Below are positions 50,842 through 59,082 of a DNA stretch of 64,000 bases, in pieces; the stretch's first letter is position 1; each line of letters begins with the position of its first letter. Location: NCBI RefSeq assembly GCF_947500045.1, contig NZ_CANMQQ010000004.1, forward strand, positions 307,128-371,127, in the 5' to 3' direction. A model generated the notes under the pieces. That model saw only the letters and a list, made by a program, of their open reading frames with translations. It had not been told where the DNA came from and ran no database searches. Source of the stretch: an uncultured Ruegeria sp. Lineage in GTDB: Bacteria > Pseudomonadota > Alphaproteobacteria > Rhodobacterales > Rhodobacteraceae. Made by a program: the position numbers and the translations under genes.

Positions 50842-53028
50842 TCAGTTTCCGAAGATGTTATTCAGCAGGTTGTTGATCGCCTTGTCCAACCCGGTCTCTT
50901 TCTTTCGGCGCTGTTGCTGCGGCTGAGCGGTCCTGACCGGTGGGTCCGGCGCCAACATTGGTAACGGTGTCGGCGTCAATCCTTCGGTGACGCGCAACAT
51001 GGTCTCTTTCCAGATCTCCGCCGGCAACCCACCGCCCGTCACGCCTGACAACGGAGTGTTGTCGTCATATCCCATCCAAACGCCCGTCACGTAGTCCGCA
51101 GTGAACCCTATGAACCACGCATCCCGCGCGGCCTGAGTCGTGCCAGTCTTACCCGCCACCTGCCAACCCGGCAGTTTCGCACGACCGCCTGTGCCTTCTG
51201 AGACCACACGCTCCATCATCCAAGTCAGTTGCTTGGCGGCCTTGTCGTTGATGACCCGCTCGCCGATACCTGTTGTTGTAACCATGACAGGATCGGCCTC
51301 GCCCAGAAGTTTCAGCTCGGTCAGGCCATAAGGCTCCACGGCTGAGCCACCGTTCAAGATACCCGCATAAGCCCCTGTCATCTCGATCAGCGTGCTTTCC
51401 GACGCGCCCAGCGCCAACGCGAGCCCCTCAGCCAAATCACTTGAAAGGCCGAAACCACTGGCAACGGTGCGGACATTATCCAGACCCGAGATATCGGCCA
51501 CTTTGACCGCCGGGATGTTCAGTGAATTCTTCAGCGCGTCTGCCAGCGTCACCCGACCATAGAACTTGTGGGTATAGTTTTTCGGGCACCACTGCCCCGA
51601 CCCTGCGATATCCCAGCAGGTCGGTTCATCCATCACCGTGTCCAAAGGTGAGTATCCCAGCTCCAACGCAGTCGCATAGACAAACGGTTTGAACGACGAC
51701 CCCGTCTGACGCAGCGCCTGCGTGGCGCGGTTGAACGCACCCGACACACGGGTCTTGCGCCCCCCGACCATACCCCGCACTGCGCCATCAGCGGACATCA
51801 CCACAATGGCGGCCTGCGCCTCAGACCCTTCTCGCACTTTCTCTTGAAAGATGAATTTCAGCGCCTCTTCCGCCGAGGTCTGGATGCGTGGATCCAGCGT
51901 GGTCCGGATCACAACGTCCTCGGTCGTGTTGCGGGTAAAGAACTCGGGGCCACTGGCCATGACCCAATCCGCGAAATAGCCACCCGCACGGGCAGCTGCA
52001 GCCTCGGACAATTGGGCCGGACGACTGCGCGCTTCGCTCGCCTGCGCACTGGTCAGATAGCCCTGAGCCTCCATTAGCCCGACCACCAGCCGCGCCCGGT
52101 CCTGAGAGCGTTGCAGGTTATTGGTCGGCGCATAACGCGAGGGGGCTACGAGAAGCCCTGCCAGCATCGCCGCCTCAGCGGGGCTGACTTCGGCTGCAGA
52201 GATTCCGAAATAGCGCTGGCTTGCGGCCTCAAACCCGCGCGCACCTGCACCAAGGAAAGTGCGGTTCAGGTAGATCGTCAGGACCTCATCCTTGGAGTAT
52301 TTCACCTCCATCGCGATTGCATAGACGGCCTCTTTCGCCTTGCGCCAAAGCGAGCCTTGGCGGCAATCGTCCTCATAAGCTTTTTCGGATTCCCATTCAC
52401 TGGGTTCGTACGGCACGCCGAGGCACAACAGTTTCGCCGTCTGCTGCGTGATGGTCGACCCGCCATGGCCCGACAATGGCCCGCGCCCTTCACTCAGGTT
52501 GATGCGCACCGCGCTGGCCACGCCACGCGGGCTGACGCCAAAATGGCGGTAGAACCGCTTGTCTTCTGTGGCGATCACCGCGTTCTTCAGATGTGGTGAA
52601 ACCGTATCTGCCGTAATCACCCCGCCGAACTGATCACCGCGCCAGGCAAAGACCTTGCCATCCCGGTCCAGCAGGGTCACCGAGCCCTTTGCGCGGCCAT
52701 CCAGCAAGGCATCCACATCCGGTAACGACGTGTAGACGACGCCCACAGCCAGCGCCAATAACAGCCCGACCACCGCTCCAACTCGCCAAGTGATGCCCCA
52801 GAACAAACGCCAGAGCCAGCGGAACAGGCGACGGAAAATGCCACCGCCCTTCCCGCCGGAACTACGACGGGTTTTCTTGCGCGCCGTCTTGCGTGGGGCG
52901 GCTTTGCGGACCGTTGCTTTCTTACCCGCCGGTTTTGCAGCCCGCTTGGTCGTCGCAGGCTTGCGGGCCTTGGACGGGTACCTTTTGTCCGCGACAAGAC
53001 GCGGTTTGCGGCGCTTGGACTCAGTCAT
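50842..53028 (-). CDS. Class A penicillin-binding protein (transglycosylase/transpeptidase)
   Basis: A protein of about 728 residues that polymerises and cross-links peptidoglycan. A very basic cytoplasmic tail (1-60, repeated KKAT/RKTARKK) precedes one membrane helix (about 82-99). The GT51 domain holds Glu155 in ATEDKRFYRHFG and STITQQTAKLL; the transpeptidase has SSFK with Ser444, the SLN motif in LKNSLNIPAVK and KTG in AGKTGTTQ. A short Pro/Gln-rich tail follows. The ATG at 53028 is the likely start; ATGs upstream are possible. It is divergent from glnK. Confidence 0.93.
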   Translation of the reverse strand: MTESKRRKPRLVADKRYPSKARKPATTKRAAKPAGKKATVRKAAPRKTARKKTRRSSGGKGGGIFRRLFRWLWRLFWGITWRVGAVVGLLLALAVGVVYTSLPDVDALLDGRAKGSVTLLDRDGKVFAWRGDQFGGVITADTVSPHLKNAVIATEDKRFYRHFGVSPRGVASAVRINLSEGRGPLSGHGGSTITQQTAKLLCLGVPYEPSEWESEKAYEDDCRQGSLWRKAKEAVYAIAMEVKYSKDEVLTIYLNRTFLGAGARGFEAASQRYFGISAAEVSPAEAAMLAGLLVAPSRYAPTNNLQRSQDRARLVVGLMEAQGYLTSAQASEARSRPAQLSEAAAARAGGYFADWVMASGPEFFTRNTTEDVVIRTTLDPRIQTSAEEALKFIFQEKVREGSEAQAAIVVMSADGAVRGMVGGRKTRVSGAFNRATQALRQTGSSFKPFVYATALELGYSPLDTVMDEPTCWDIAGSGQWCPKNYTHKFYGRVTLADALKNSLNIPAVKVADISGLDNVRTVASGFGLSSDLAEGLALALGASESTLIEMTGAYAGILNGGSAVEPYGLTELKLLGEADPVMVTTTGIGERVINDKAAKQLTWMMERVVSEGTGGRAKLPGWQVAGKTGTTQAARDAWFIGFTADYVTGVWMGYDDNTPLSGVTGGGLPAEIWKETMLRVTEGLTPTPLPMLAPDPPVRTAQPQQQRRKKETGLDKAINNLLNNIFGN

Positions 53029-53150
53029 GCTCAAACTCTGCCCGTTATGCTTTTGGGGCACCATACCCCGCCGGAACGGCCATGTAGAGGTGTGAAATTC
53101 CGGTATTTCCCCTCGCAATCTCGCCTATTTTTTCACCGCTGGGCGCAATT

Positions 53151-53167
53151 TGTGCAAAAAATGTGCA
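53151..53167 (+). promoter_or_regulatory. Paired TGTGCA half-sites upstream of glnK
   Basis: TGTGCA at 53151-53156 and 53162-53167 lie 11 bases apart, one helical turn; GTGCA recurs at 53244-53248. GTGC/GCAC are NtrC half-site cores, so nitrogen control is plausible, but no complete NtrC dyad and no sigma-54 promoter is visible. Confidence 0.3.
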
Positions 53168-53287
53168 ATTTTTTAGGTTTTCTCCTCTGACTACCCCCTC
53201 GGAATCGTTCCCTATCACCGATCGCCGCGCTCTTTTTCTGCAGGTGCAAAAGAAACCGGCCTGCCCGGAGCAGCAGAGGGGAAAGAT

Positions 53288-53626
53288 GTGAAACTGATCA
53301 TTGCGACAATCAAACCGTTCAAGCTTGAGGAGGTGCGCGAGGCACTCACCAACGCAGGCGTGCGCGGCATGATGGTGACTGAGATCAAGGGCTTTGGCTC
53401 ACAATCTGGTCACACCGAGATTTATCGCGGCGCCGAATACGCCGTGAATTTCGTTCCCAAGATCAAGCTTGAGATCGTGGTGCCCGCCACCATGGCCGAC
53501 CAGATCGTCGAGACCATCACCACAACCGCCAAAACCGGCAAGATCGGTGATGGCAAGATTTTCGTCCTCGATGTCGAGCAGGCCCTGCGCGTGCGGACTG
53601 GGGAAACCAACGAAGACGCGCTGTAA
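53288..53626 (+). CDS. glnK: Nitrogen regulatory P-II protein GlnK
   Basis: A 112-residue P-II trimer subunit that senses 2-oxoglutarate, ATP/ADP and uridylylation. The T-loop (about 37-58) carries the uridylylation tyrosine Tyr51 in RGAEYAVNFVPK; the B-loop is KTGKIGDGKIFV. It starts at GTG. The adjacent amtB 34 bases downstream makes it GlnK rather than GlnB: it blocks AmtB when nitrogen is plentiful. Confidence 0.95.
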   Translation: MKLIIATIKPFKLEEVREALTNAGVRGMMVTEIKGFGSQSGHTEIYRGAEYAVNFVPKIKLEIVVPATMADQIVETITTTAKTGKIGDGKIFVLDVEQALRVRTGETNEDAL

Positions 53627-53660
53627 GGCGCGCCCACTCATAATCATTCGAGGAAAACAC

Positions 53661-54983
53661 ATGAACCTGATGAAATCTCTCATCCCTGCCGTAGCGATCG
53701 TCGCGCTGCCGCAGATGAGTCTTGCGCAAGAGGCCGCCACAGGCGAACCCGCGTTGCATACCCAGTACATCTTCACCACGTTACTCTTCCTGATGGGCGG
53801 GTTTCTGGTGTTCTTCATGGCTGCAGGCTTTGCCATGCTCGAAGGCGGGCTGGTACGGTCCAAGAACGTCGCGATGCAGATGATCAAGAACATTGCGTTG
53901 TTTTCGATCGCGGCGATCATGTACTGGCTGATCGGCTTTAACCTGATGTACCCCGGTGATGGCTGGACCATATCGGGCTGGTTGGGTCCGTTCTTCTCGG
54001 TCACCACGCTTGATCCGGTAGGCGTTGCACCCACAGATGCAGCACTCGACTACGCCTCGATCGGTTCGGACTTCTTCTTCCAGTTGGTCTTTGTTGCAGC
54101 GACCGCTTCGATCGTGTCCGGCGCGGTGGCTGAGCGGATCAAACTGTGGCCGTTTCTTGCCTTCGTGGTCGTCCTGACAGGTATTCTATATCCGATTTCT
54201 GGTTCGTGGAAATGGGGCGGTGGCTGGCTTGACGCGCGCGGTTTCTCGGATTTTGCCGGTTCGACTGTTGTGCACTCGGTCGGTGGCTGGGCAGCTCTGG
54301 CTGGTGCCATCATCCTTGGGCCGCGGATTGGCAAGTACAAAGACGGCAAAGTTCACCCGATGCCCGGTTCGAATCTGGCCCTGGCGACGCTGGGTACGTT
54401 TATCCTGTGGCTCGGCTGGTTCGGCTTTAACGGCGGCTCGCAATTGGCGATGGGCACTGTGGGCGACGTATCTGACGTGTCGCGCATCTTTGCCAACACC
54501 AACATGGCCGCCGCGTCGGGCGCAGTCGCGGCCCTGATCCTGACACAGGTTCTGTACAAAAAGCCGGACCTCACCATGGTGCTGAACGGCGCGCTGGCCG
54601 GTCTGGTTTCAATCACCGCCGAGCCACTGGCCCCGACCCTGTTTGGCGCACTTTGGATTGGTGCGGTGGGTGGTATCATCGTGGTCTTCGCAGTTCCAAT
54701 GCTGGACAAGTTCAAGATCGACGACGTTGTTGGCGCGATACCGGTTCACCTGTTCGCCGGTATCTGGGGCACCATCGCCGTGATCTTCTATGGTGAGGTT
54801 AGCCTGATCACCCAGCTGACCGGCATCATTGCCTACGGTGTGTTCACCTTTGTCGCCGCGCTGATCCTGTGGTCAGTTCTGAAGGCAACCGTGGGCATCC
54901 GCGTCAGCGAAGAGGACGAGATCAACGGTCTCGACATGGCTGAGCTTGGTATGGAGGCCTATCCGGAGTTCTCAAAGGGCTAA
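53661..54983 (+). CDS. amtB: Ammonium transporter AmtB
   Basis: A 440-residue channel with signal peptide (1-22, ending LAQ) and 11 membrane helices. Conserved segments include FFMAAGFAMLEGGLVRSKN, DFAGSTVVHSVGGWAALAGA (with the first pore histidine) and AIPVHLFAGIWGTIAV (with the second). It imports ammonium and is gated by GlnK. CGAGGAAAAC precedes the ATG at 53661; the frame is open upstream through glnK but that is not used. Confidence 0.96.
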   Translation: MNLMKSLIPAVAIVALPQMSLAQEAATGEPALHTQYIFTTLLFLMGGFLVFFMAAGFAMLEGGLVRSKNVAMQMIKNIALFSIAAIMYWLIGFNLMYPGDGWTISGWLGPFFSVTTLDPVGVAPTDAALDYASIGSDFFFQLVFVAATASIVSGAVAERIKLWPFLAFVVVLTGILYPISGSWKWGGGWLDARGFSDFAGSTVVHSVGGWAALAGAIILGPRIGKYKDGKVHPMPGSNLALATLGTFILWLGWFGFNGGSQLAMGTVGDVSDVSRIFANTNMAAASGAVAALILTQVLYKKPDLTMVLNGALAGLVSITAEPLAPTLFGALWIGAVGGIIVVFAVPMLDKFKIDDVVGAIPVHLFAGIWGTIAVIFYGEVSLITQLTGIIAYGVFTFVAALILWSVLKATVGIRVSEEDEINGLDMAELGMEAYPEFSKG

Positions 54984-55043
54984 GCCATAGACGTCGATCG
55001 GATCCACACCGGATCAGTCTTACACCAAAACCTCAAACACTGG

Positions 55044-55072
55044 CTGGCCCTGCATATTGCAGGGCCAGTTTT
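55044..55072 (+). terminator. Rho-independent terminator after amtB
   Basis: CTGGCCCTGCA / TGCAGGGCCAG, an 11-base-pair stem with a three-base loop, followed by TTTT. Confidence 0.92.
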
Positions 55073-55104
55073 CATTAGCAAACCTGTTCAGAGTTTCGTG
55101 CCGA

Positions 55105-55830
55105 TTATCGGTTAAACACTTCATCATAGCTAAACCGCATTTCAAATGTCTGCTCCAATTGGTCGTTCATGAAACACATGTCCTCACTGCTGATATCTGC
55201 AGGCGTCAAACGCTTTGACCCCGTTTTTGGCCCAACTCTGCCAACGCGCAAGGTGGCATTCGATTTTATCGGAAGATCGAAGGTCTTCGAGATCGCCTTC
55301 AAAAACCCGGCCGCATCGGCCGCGAGGTCCTCGTATCGCACCACAGCGACATTGGCGTCGCGCTCAAGAAATTCAATATGGGCTTTCATTTTGATCGTGC
55401 GCAATTCGAATACGTTCGAAAAACATCGCCCTTCAATGGGATGCCGGTCGTATTGAAGTGGTGTGTTCCGCGCCACCGGAAATCCCCGAAGTCCGAACTT
55501 CACGCGACCAAGTACGCCGGGCCTGTAGTTCGACTGCCAAGGCGTTCGGATAAACTCGGAAAACGACAGATCCGTCATCGCCGGGCTTGCGAATGGCCGG
55601 GCATGCATGCTCAGAACCCAATCAAGGGGATTACGAACAATAACGGCGATTAGGCTGCTAGATTGGATACAGGGCATGACAGGTACGCCGTGCTTCCAGC
55701 CGTAGGAAAAGGTTTCGTCCAGCTCAAACGTCTCTGCCAGGAGGGCAGAAAGAAAATTTGTACCTGAACGCCGTTCACCAAAGACCTGAAAGTCAACGAG
55801 TTGATCGGACTTGAAACGCCTGAATTCCAT
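55105..55830 (-). CDS. Sulfotransferase-like protein
   Basis: A 241-residue protein with the PAPS 5'-phosphosulfate loop type GERRSGTNFLSALL (18-31) and a 3'-phosphate motif VIVRNPLDWVLSMHARP (64-79). It resembles small bacterial sulfotransferases that modify surface glycans; the acceptor is unknown. The ATG at 55830 is preferred over an upstream ATG because the P-loop then sits at the usual distance. It is monocistronic between amtB and the aminotransferase gene. Confidence 0.75.
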   Translation of the reverse strand: MEFRRFKSDQLVDFQVFGERRSGTNFLSALLAETFELDETFSYGWKHGVPVMPCIQSSSLIAVIVRNPLDWVLSMHARPFASPAMTDLSFSEFIRTPWQSNYRPGVLGRVKFGLRGFPVARNTPLQYDRHPIEGRCFSNVFELRTIKMKAHIEFLERDANVAVVRYEDLAADAAGFLKAISKTFDLPIKSNATLRVGRVGPKTGSKRLTPADISSEDMCFMNDQLEQTFEMRFSYDEVFNR

Positions 55831-55913
55831 AGACTGCTCAAAAGTAACTGGTTGAACGCTCGTGCATCTTGCAAACCCAATATACAAGCGCGTCGTCTAG
55901 TCCACCGTAGTCG

Positions 55914-55954
55914 CCCCAATCCCCCAAGATGCTGATCTATATTGGGGATTGGGG
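55914..55954. terminator. Hairpin CCCCAATCCCC / GGGGATTGGGG
   Basis: An 11-base perfect inverted repeat with a 19-base loop between the sulfotransferase and aminotransferase genes. It may end the aminotransferase message; no T-run follows on that strand. Confidence 0.45.
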
Positions 55955-56004
55955 CCAACATATTGCGTCGCTTTGCTGGGTTGGCCTGAGTTCAGGGGGC
56001 GACG

Positions 56005-57189
56005 TTACACCCCAACGTCGATGATGGCCTGCGCCAAAATTGGCACGGTTGTTGCGTTCAATCCGGCGATGTTTAGGCGGCTGTCGCCCACCATGTATAT
56101 GCCGTGATCCACGCGCAGCTTCTCGACCAGTTCCGGGGCCGCGCCAAGGCGCGAGAACATGCCGCGGTGTTGCGCGACAAAGCCGAAACGATCCGATCCG
56201 CTAAGGCGTTGCAATTCGTCAGCCAATTGCTGACGCAGACCCAGCATGGACAGCCGAACCTCTTCCAATTCAGTCGCCCAGTCGGCGCGCAGGGCATCGT
56301 CATTCAGGATCGTCGTAACAACACGAGCACCATGATCAGGCGGGAACGAATAGTTCTGGCGGTTCAGAAACGCCAACGTGGACTGGTTCAGCGCCGTCTG
56401 CGCCGCATCGTCGCTGATCGCCATCAGCAGGCCGGTACGTTCGCGGTAAACGCCGAAATTCTTCGAACAAGACGCCGCAATTAGGCAACGCTTGACCGAC
56501 GAGGCCACCAGGCGGACCGCTTGCGCATCCTCCTCCAGACCGTCGCCAAAGCCTTGATAGGCGATGTCGATCATCGCAACGAGGCCGCGGGTGTTGATCA
56601 GGTTCACAACCTCCTGCCACTGCACGATGTTCAGGTTGGCACCCGTTGGGTTGTGACAGCAGCCGTGCAGCAGAACCACATCACCCGCATTGGCAGTTTT
56701 CAGGTCCTCGATCATGCCGTCAAAATCGACGCCACGGGTTTCGCCATCAAAATAACGATACTGGACCGTCTCGATCCCCAGATAATTCAGAATCGACAGG
56801 TGGTTCGGCCAGGTCGGGTTCGACACAAAAACACGGGCCGAGGGATTGGCCATGCGGATCATCTCGAACGCCTGACGGCACGCGCCGGTGCCGCCGGGGG
56901 TGGCGACGGCCGCAATATTGGCGCGAGGCACAGCATTCCCGAGGATCAGGCCGATCATTGCATCCGCAAAAGCCGGGTCACCCGCCAGACCTGTATAGGC
57001 CTTGCTCTCTTGCTCTTCGAGAATACGCTTTTCGGCAGCCTTCACCGCGCGCATCACCGGGGTTATGCCTTTGGCATTCTTGTAGACACCTACGCCCAGA
57101 TCGATCTTCTGATCGCGCGGGTCTTCGCGGTACATCTGCATCAGAGCCAAAATCTTGTCAGCAGGCTGCGGTTTAAGGTTCTCGAACAT
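56005..57189 (-). CDS. Aromatic/aspartate aminotransferase (class I, PLP)
   Basis: A 394-residue transaminase of the AspC/TyrB subgroup: N-terminus DKILALMQMYREDPRDQKIDLGVGVYKN, a glycine loop GGTGACRQAFE, LLHGCCHNPTGANL, and the PLP lysine Lys243 in AASCSKNFGVYRERTG. It transfers the amino group between aspartate or aromatic amino acids and 2-oxoglutarate. The exact preference is not readable. Its ATG overlaps the sseA stop by one base, so the two are co-expressed. Confidence 0.92.
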   Translation of the reverse strand: MFENLKPQPADKILALMQMYREDPRDQKIDLGVGVYKNAKGITPVMRAVKAAEKRILEEQESKAYTGLAGDPAFADAMIGLILGNAVPRANIAAVATPGGTGACRQAFEMIRMANPSARVFVSNPTWPNHLSILNYLGIETVQYRYFDGETRGVDFDGMIEDLKTANAGDVVLLHGCCHNPTGANLNIVQWQEVVNLINTRGLVAMIDIAYQGFGDGLEEDAQAVRLVASSVKRCLIAASCSKNFGVYRERTGLLMAISDDAAQTALNQSTLAFLNRQNYSFPPDHGARVVTTILNDDALRADWATELEEVRLSMLGLRQQLADELQRLSGSDRFGFVAQHRGMFSRLGAAPELVEKLRVDHGIYMVGDSRLNIAGLNATTVPILAQAIIDVGV

Positions 57190-58043
57190 CAGTTCTCTCC
57201 GGTTGCGACGGGCAGGGTCGGGAAGGCACCCCATTCAGCCCAGGAGCCGTCATAAAGCGAATGGTCTTTTTTTCCGATGCGTTCCAACGCAAGGCTGAGG
57301 ATCGCGGCGGTCACGCCAGACCCGCAAGATGTTATGGCAGGCTTTGACAAATCCACGCCTGCGGCCTCGAACACTGCTCGGCAATCGTTGGGCGATTTCA
57401 TCGTGCCGTTCTTGTTCAGCAGCATTCCAAAAGGCACATTGCGCGAGCCGGGGATATGGCCCGAACGCAGACCCTCACGCGGTTCGGCCTCGGCCCCCGC
57501 AAAACGGGCAGCTGCGCGGGCATCGATGATCTCATGATCATTCAGCTTGGCCGCGGCTGAGACCTGCGTAACATCGCGAACCAGATGGTTTTGCACCCGA
57601 ACAGTCATATGACGATCCCGTATCACCGGCGGCAGGTCCTCGATCTCGCGCCCTTCAGCCTGCCATTTCGGAAAACCACCATCCAGTACAGCGATGTTTT
57701 CCTGACCCATCAGGCGGAACATCCACCAGACGCGAGCCGCTGACATCAGCCCGGCGCCGTCATAGACCACTACCTGATGGCCATCGCCAACGCCCATGGC
57801 CCGCAGGCGGGACATGAATTTCTCGACCGGAGGTGCCATATGCGGCAGGTCCGAGCGATGGTCTGAAATCTCATCAATATCGAAGAAGCGTGCGCCCGGG
57901 ATATGGGCCGCGTCATATTCTGCCTTCGCATCCCGCGCTTGCTGCGGCAAATACCAAGACCCGTCCAGAATCCGTAAATCCGGATCCTTGAGATGAGCGG
58001 CAAGCCATTCGGTAGAAACAAGGGTTTTTGGATCGTCCTGCAT
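57189..58043 (-). CDS. sseA: 3-mercaptopyruvate sulfurtransferase
   Basis: A 284-residue two-domain rhodanese. The active-site loop in the second domain is CGSGVTA with Cys240, the signature of mercaptopyruvate sulfurtransferase (thiosulfate types have CRKGVT). The first domain contains an inactive loop with YDGAGLM. It transfers sulfur from 3-mercaptopyruvate, which the coupled aminotransferase could produce from cysteine. The ATG at 58043 follows an in-frame TTG. Confidence 0.93.
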   Translation of the reverse strand: MQDDPKTLVSTEWLAAHLKDPDLRILDGSWYLPQQARDAKAEYDAAHIPGARFFDIDEISDHRSDLPHMAPPVEKFMSRLRAMGVGDGHQVVVYDGAGLMSAARVWWMFRLMGQENIAVLDGGFPKWQAEGREIEDLPPVIRDRHMTVRVQNHLVRDVTQVSAAAKLNDHEIIDARAAARFAGAEAEPREGLRSGHIPGSRNVPFGMLLNKNGTMKSPNDCRAVFEAAGVDLSKPAITSCGSGVTAAILSLALERIGKKDHSLYDGSWAEWGAFPTLPVATGEN

Positions 58044-58136
58044 CAAAGCCTCCCCTAAGCGAGCTTGGGTTTTCCCTATACTTGGTGGGATGCTGGTTCA
58101 AGGCTGGATAGCGCTAGCGCCCAAGTCGTTCTGGAT

Positions 58137-58406
58137 TTACTGCACCCGACGCAGGCGAAAATACTGAATGATCCCGATGACGCTGATGATAATCCAGAAC
58201 CCTTCGATCAGCATCGACGCCAGATTGAAGTTCTGCATCAACGAAAACACGATCAGAACCGAGCCGATCAGGTTCACCACCGGAAAAGCCAGATCATCCG
58301 AGTTCATCATTCGCATCTGGGTGGCAAAATAAGCCGCAACCACGATCAATGCCCCGAAGGAACCGATGGCATCGACGACTGTCAGGTTGTCAAAAAATGC
58401 GGTCAT
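58137..58406 (-). CDS. CBU_0592-like small membrane protein
   Basis: An 89-residue protein with three hydrophobic helices and the segment DAIGSFGALIVVAAYFATQMRMMNSDDLAFPVVNLIGSVLIVFSL, which matches the CBU_0592-type domain of unknown function. It overlaps the XRE-cupin gene by four bases and is its operon partner. Confidence 0.78.
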   Translation of the reverse strand: MTAFFDNLTVVDAIGSFGALIVVAAYFATQMRMMNSDDLAFPVVNLIGSVLIVFSLMQNFNLASMLIEGFWIIISVIGIIQYFRLRRVQ

Positions 58407-58978
58407 TGAAGTGTTCGGTCCTGTTCCAAAATCTCGGCCGATTGCGAGTAGTGGTGCATGTTGAGGAAGGCCGCGCCCAGATCACCGGCGCGGTACCCGT
58501 GTGGCACGTCAGCGGCGAACCGCAACCCCTGACCGGCTTGCAGTGGAACCCAGTTTCCATTGCGCAGGACGTCCAGCGTTCCGTTCAGTACAAAAACCTC
58601 TTCGGTCACGCCTGCTGCATGGGCGGGCGATTCATGGCTTTGATTCGGCGACAGATCTACGTGAAATGTTTCGGCCCCCAACGCGGGATCAAAGGGGAAG
58701 ACAATCTTGACCTCGATGCTGCCCGGGAAAGTTACAGTGCTAAATACGCCGGTATCCTTTGTATTGCGCATTGCAGCGGTACCGATCAAAGCGCTTAGCG
58801 GAAGCTGGAAGCCTTTTGCGATCTTCCACAAGGTCGCGATCGTCGGGCTTGATTCGCCGCGCTCAATCTGACCCAGCATGGCTTTGCTAACCCCGGTAAG
58901 TTCGGCCACCTTGGACAGGCTCAGCCCTGACGCTGCGCGAACATCCCTGAGTTTCAGTGTTAGTTCGTCCGAATCCAT
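58403..58978 (-). CDS. XRE-cupin transcriptional regulator
   Basis: A 191-residue protein with an N-terminal helix-turn-helix (about 5-65; LRDVRAASGLSLSKVAELTGVSKAMLGQIERGESSPTIATLWKIA) and a C-terminal cupin effector domain (about 100-180; HAAGVTEEVFVLNGTLDVLRNG). Such regulators usually respond to small metabolites. It is divergent from ilvD with two direct repeats between them, so it may control itself, ilvD or both. Confidence 0.87.
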   Translation of the reverse strand: MDSDELTLKLRDVRAASGLSLSKVAELTGVSKAMLGQIERGESSPTIATLWKIAKGFQLPLSALIGTAAMRNTKDTGVFSTVTFPGSIEVKIVFPFDPALGAETFHVDLSPNQSHESPAHAAGVTEEVFVLNGTLDVLRNGNWVPLQAGQGLRFAADVPHGYRAGDLGAAFLNMHHYSQSAEILEQDRTLQ

Positions 58979-59005
58979 ACCCAGGCCTTGCGATTTGTCT
59001 TGTGC

Positions 59006-59043
59006 GTTATAACGTACATATGATACGTGCGCTATAACGTACA
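59006..59043. promoter_or_regulatory. Direct repeats TATAACGTACA between the XRE-cupin gene and ilvD
   Basis: TATAACGTACA occurs at 59008-59018 and 59033-59043, 25 bases apart (about 2.4 helical turns). Each lies in a palindromic or near-palindromic context (GTTATAAC, GCTATAAC). The second ends 39 bases before the ilvD start. A likely operator for the divergent regulator. Confidence 0.6.
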
Positions 59044-59082
59044 CACCCAATATCGCAGCTTGGGTAATAGGGAAACAGCATC

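Noticed and set aside
53029-53287. Sigma-54 promoter upstream of glnK
   Set aside because: No TGGCAC-N5-TTGC element is present; only GTGCA half-sites were seen.
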